From the IMG/VR virus record IMGVR_UViG_3300029263_000681, positions 1-22,858 of that record: DNA of 22,858 bases; one strand, given 5' to 3'. The notes below the pieces were generated by a model. That model saw nothing but the letters and a program-made list of their open reading frames with translations, was not told the origin of the DNA and did no database searches. Source of the DNA: a virus. Within the stretch, counting starts at the first letter, position 1. The number at the start of each line of letters is the position of its first letter. The position numbers were made by a program, and so were the translations under genes. Below, piece by piece: positions 21,411 through 22,858 of the stretch.

Positions 21411-22858
21411 ATATTTGTATAAATTTTTAAATATTTATCTTTACCCTTTACTTTTATTGGATTTAATGATTTTAACTTAAATTTAGATTTTTGTGCAGTA
21501 TTTTCTCCAATCAGTATGTCAACACCAACCTCTTTAGTAGAAGATTCTAGTCTTGCTGCTATATTTACAGCGTCCCCAATTGCTGAAAAATCAAACCGGG
21601 TACTTGATCCCATATTGCCTATTACCGCCAGTCCTGTATTTACACCAACGCCAATAGCAATAGGATGAGACAACTCTTTATTAAGTTCTTTAATTGCTTC
21701 TTGCATTTCAATTGCAGTTTGTATTGCTTTGTCCTCATGATCTTTTAAATCCAAAGGAGCATTAAATATAGCCATACATGCATCACCTATAAATTTATCT
21801 ACCATACCTCCGTTTTTTTGGACGCATTCAACCTGAACTGTTAGTGCTTTGTTCATAATCTCGGTTACTTCTTCTGGTTCTAATTTTTCCGACAAAGAAG
21901 TAAAACCTCTAACATCTGTAAATAAAAATGTTGCTTCTTTTTTTTCACCACCAAGTTTTAATAACTCTGGATTCTCTTGCAATCTTTTAACTTGTCTTGG
22001 ATCTAAGTAATGTTCAAATTGTTTTTTTATCTGTTGACGCAATTTAAACTGCTTTCTAAAGTTAAAATAGAAGGCAATAGCTCCAGTTATGAACTGTGAG
22101 ATAAAAGTCCACGAAAAATCTATTAAAAAACCCTTCTGGATGCTAAAAACTCCTGAGAACCCCGTAGTGAATAGTAAAATTATAGCTATACTTACGCCCT
22201 TAGTTACTCCTAGATAGTTAATTACAAACCACGTCAACGATACAAAAAATGAAAAAATTAAAATTTCTAACGCTAAAGCAAAATCTGGAATGTATGGAGA
22301 GTTTTGCATAAGAATTGATTCAGATAATGCAGCTTGAATCTTATGAGGTTCTAATAATCCAATTGGAGTTGCCACTTGAGGCATAATTCCATTGGCCGTT
22401 GTCCCGATGAAAACAAATTTATTTGCAACGTCCATGTCTTTTAAATTAGTTTGCGGTGTGTCTACCCAGCTAATCCATTTACGACCAAGACTATCTGTTT
22501 TAACTGGTGGTATTCCTCTGACTGATATCTCTTGGATACCATTATCATTTGTAGTGATAATGTAAGTTTTTGCTCCTGTTAATGCTTTTAATACTTCTGT
22601 GCCAAAAGCAGGAACATATCCATCTGGAGTTTTCAATAACAAAGGTATTCTTCTAACCAGGTTGTCTATATCTACTGGAGCAGATGCAATTCCTTGAGAT
22701 GAATTTTCTTGTAGTATATTAATGTTTTGAACCACTCCTTGAGTAGGTATGCCACCAGGATTTTTTCCTTTAATAACTGTGCCTGTAGTTTTTGGGTATT
22801 GTCCGTTTGGATTTTCAAACATCGCTAATACAGAATTAGTGTAGCCTAGGGTTTGTGC
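21407..22858 (-). CDS. CHASE2-transmembrane class III nucleotidyl cyclase, 5' partial
   Basis: The frame is open to the right edge (upstream codons read AQTLGYTNSVLA before the first Met), so the N-terminus is missing. Numbering from that Met: residues 1-175 are the distal part of a CHASE2 sensor domain, with FVFIGTTANG and ATPIGLLEPHKIQAAL. Three membrane helices follow (about 182-204, 208-227, 236-255). A cyclase domain occupies 297-471. Metal ligands Asp303 (FTDVRGFTSL) and Asp347 (FIGDACMAIF), base-contacting Lys343, Ser413, and transition-state residues Asn420 and Arg424 are all present, so the enzyme should be active. Lys343 favours ATP, but Ser at 413 leaves specificity open. ATGA overlap with the next lysis-cassette gene marks it as a phage gene. 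Confidence 0.88.
   Translation of the reverse strand, partial: AQTLGYTNSVLAMFENPNGQYPKTTGTVIKGKNPGGIPTQGVVQNINILQENSSQGIASAPVDIDNLVRRIPLLLKTPDGYVPAFGTEVLKALTGAKTYIITTNDNGIQEISVRGIPPVKTDSLGRKWISWVDTPQTNLKDMDVANKFVFIGTTANGIMPQVATPIGLLEPHKIQAALSESILMQNSPYIPDFALALEILIFSFFVSLTWFVINYLGVTKGVSIAIILLFTTGFSGVFSIQKGFLIDFSWTFISQFITGAIAFYFNFRKQFKLRQQIKKQFEHYLDPRQVKRLQENPELLKLGGEKKEATFLFTDVRGFTSLSEKLEPEEVTEIMNKALTVQVECVQKNGGMVDKFIGDACMAIFNAPLDLKDHEDKAIQTAIEMQEAIKELNKELSHPIAIGVGVNTGLAVIGNMGSSTRFDFSAIGDAVNIAARLESSTKEVGVDILIGENTAQKSKFKLKSLNPIKVKGKDKYLKIYTNI

Noticed and set aside
21407-22858. Cyclase as host DNA at a prophage edge
   Set aside because: The gene has the same strand, similar base composition and a 4-base overlap with the lysis-cassette gene, which argues for phage membership; not fully excluded because the upstream side is outside the window.

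Overview
The window looks like about half of a tailed-phage genome, AT-rich throughout, with small overlapping genes, clear Shine-Dalgarno sites and no host housekeeping genes. The markers are a terminase small subunit, a primase-polymerase replication protein, a RecE/Sak4/SSB-like recombination set, a GH24 endolysin with a three-segment holin, and a run of very large Gly/Gln-rich virion proteins with a 2OG-Fe(II) oxygenase embedded in them. That combination, the absence of long-tail genes and the low GC suggest a marine podovirus-like phage of a low-GC proteobacterium. The host and virus family are inferences. Both ends of the window are cut: capsid, portal, large terminase and DNA polymerase genes are not here.

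Layout from left to right. 6-777 (+) is a cluster of four tiny overlapping unknown genes, the first with a helix-turn-helix. 856-2558 (-) holds the terminase small subunit preceded by three small genes, with a 241-base regulatory gap at 1588-1828. 2644-4113 (+) holds a 58-aa protein, a RecE-like exonuclease, a DUF3310 protein and a 49-aa basic protein. These run into a bidirectional terminator at 4115-4135, shared with the opposing 5330-4153 (-) pair, a Sak4-like ATPase and a DUF669-type single-strand binding protein. 5331-5426 is a compact divergent promoter/operator region. 5427-8353 (+) encodes a Cro-like regulator, the primase-polymerase/ATPase and a small PD-(D/E)XK nuclease. The whole of 8350-22858 is one minus-strand late transcription unit with nearly every junction overlapping.

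In transcription order the late unit is: CHASE2/transmembrane class III nucleotidyl cyclase (5' end beyond the window), small membrane protein, 3-TM holin, endolysin, tail/stabilisation protein, small appendage-type protein, 2OG-Fe(II) oxygenase, then four large proteins that probably include the DNA-ejection apparatus. The most unusual item is the cyclase: all catalytic residues are intact, its stop overlaps the start of the next phage gene, and it sits directly upstream of the lysis genes. A membrane-anchored cyclic-nucleotide synthase made late in infection is not a standard phage part. The second is the 5331-5426 control region, where two good sigma70-like promoters overlap face to face and a perfect 7-bp inverted repeat lies across one -35 and the other start site.
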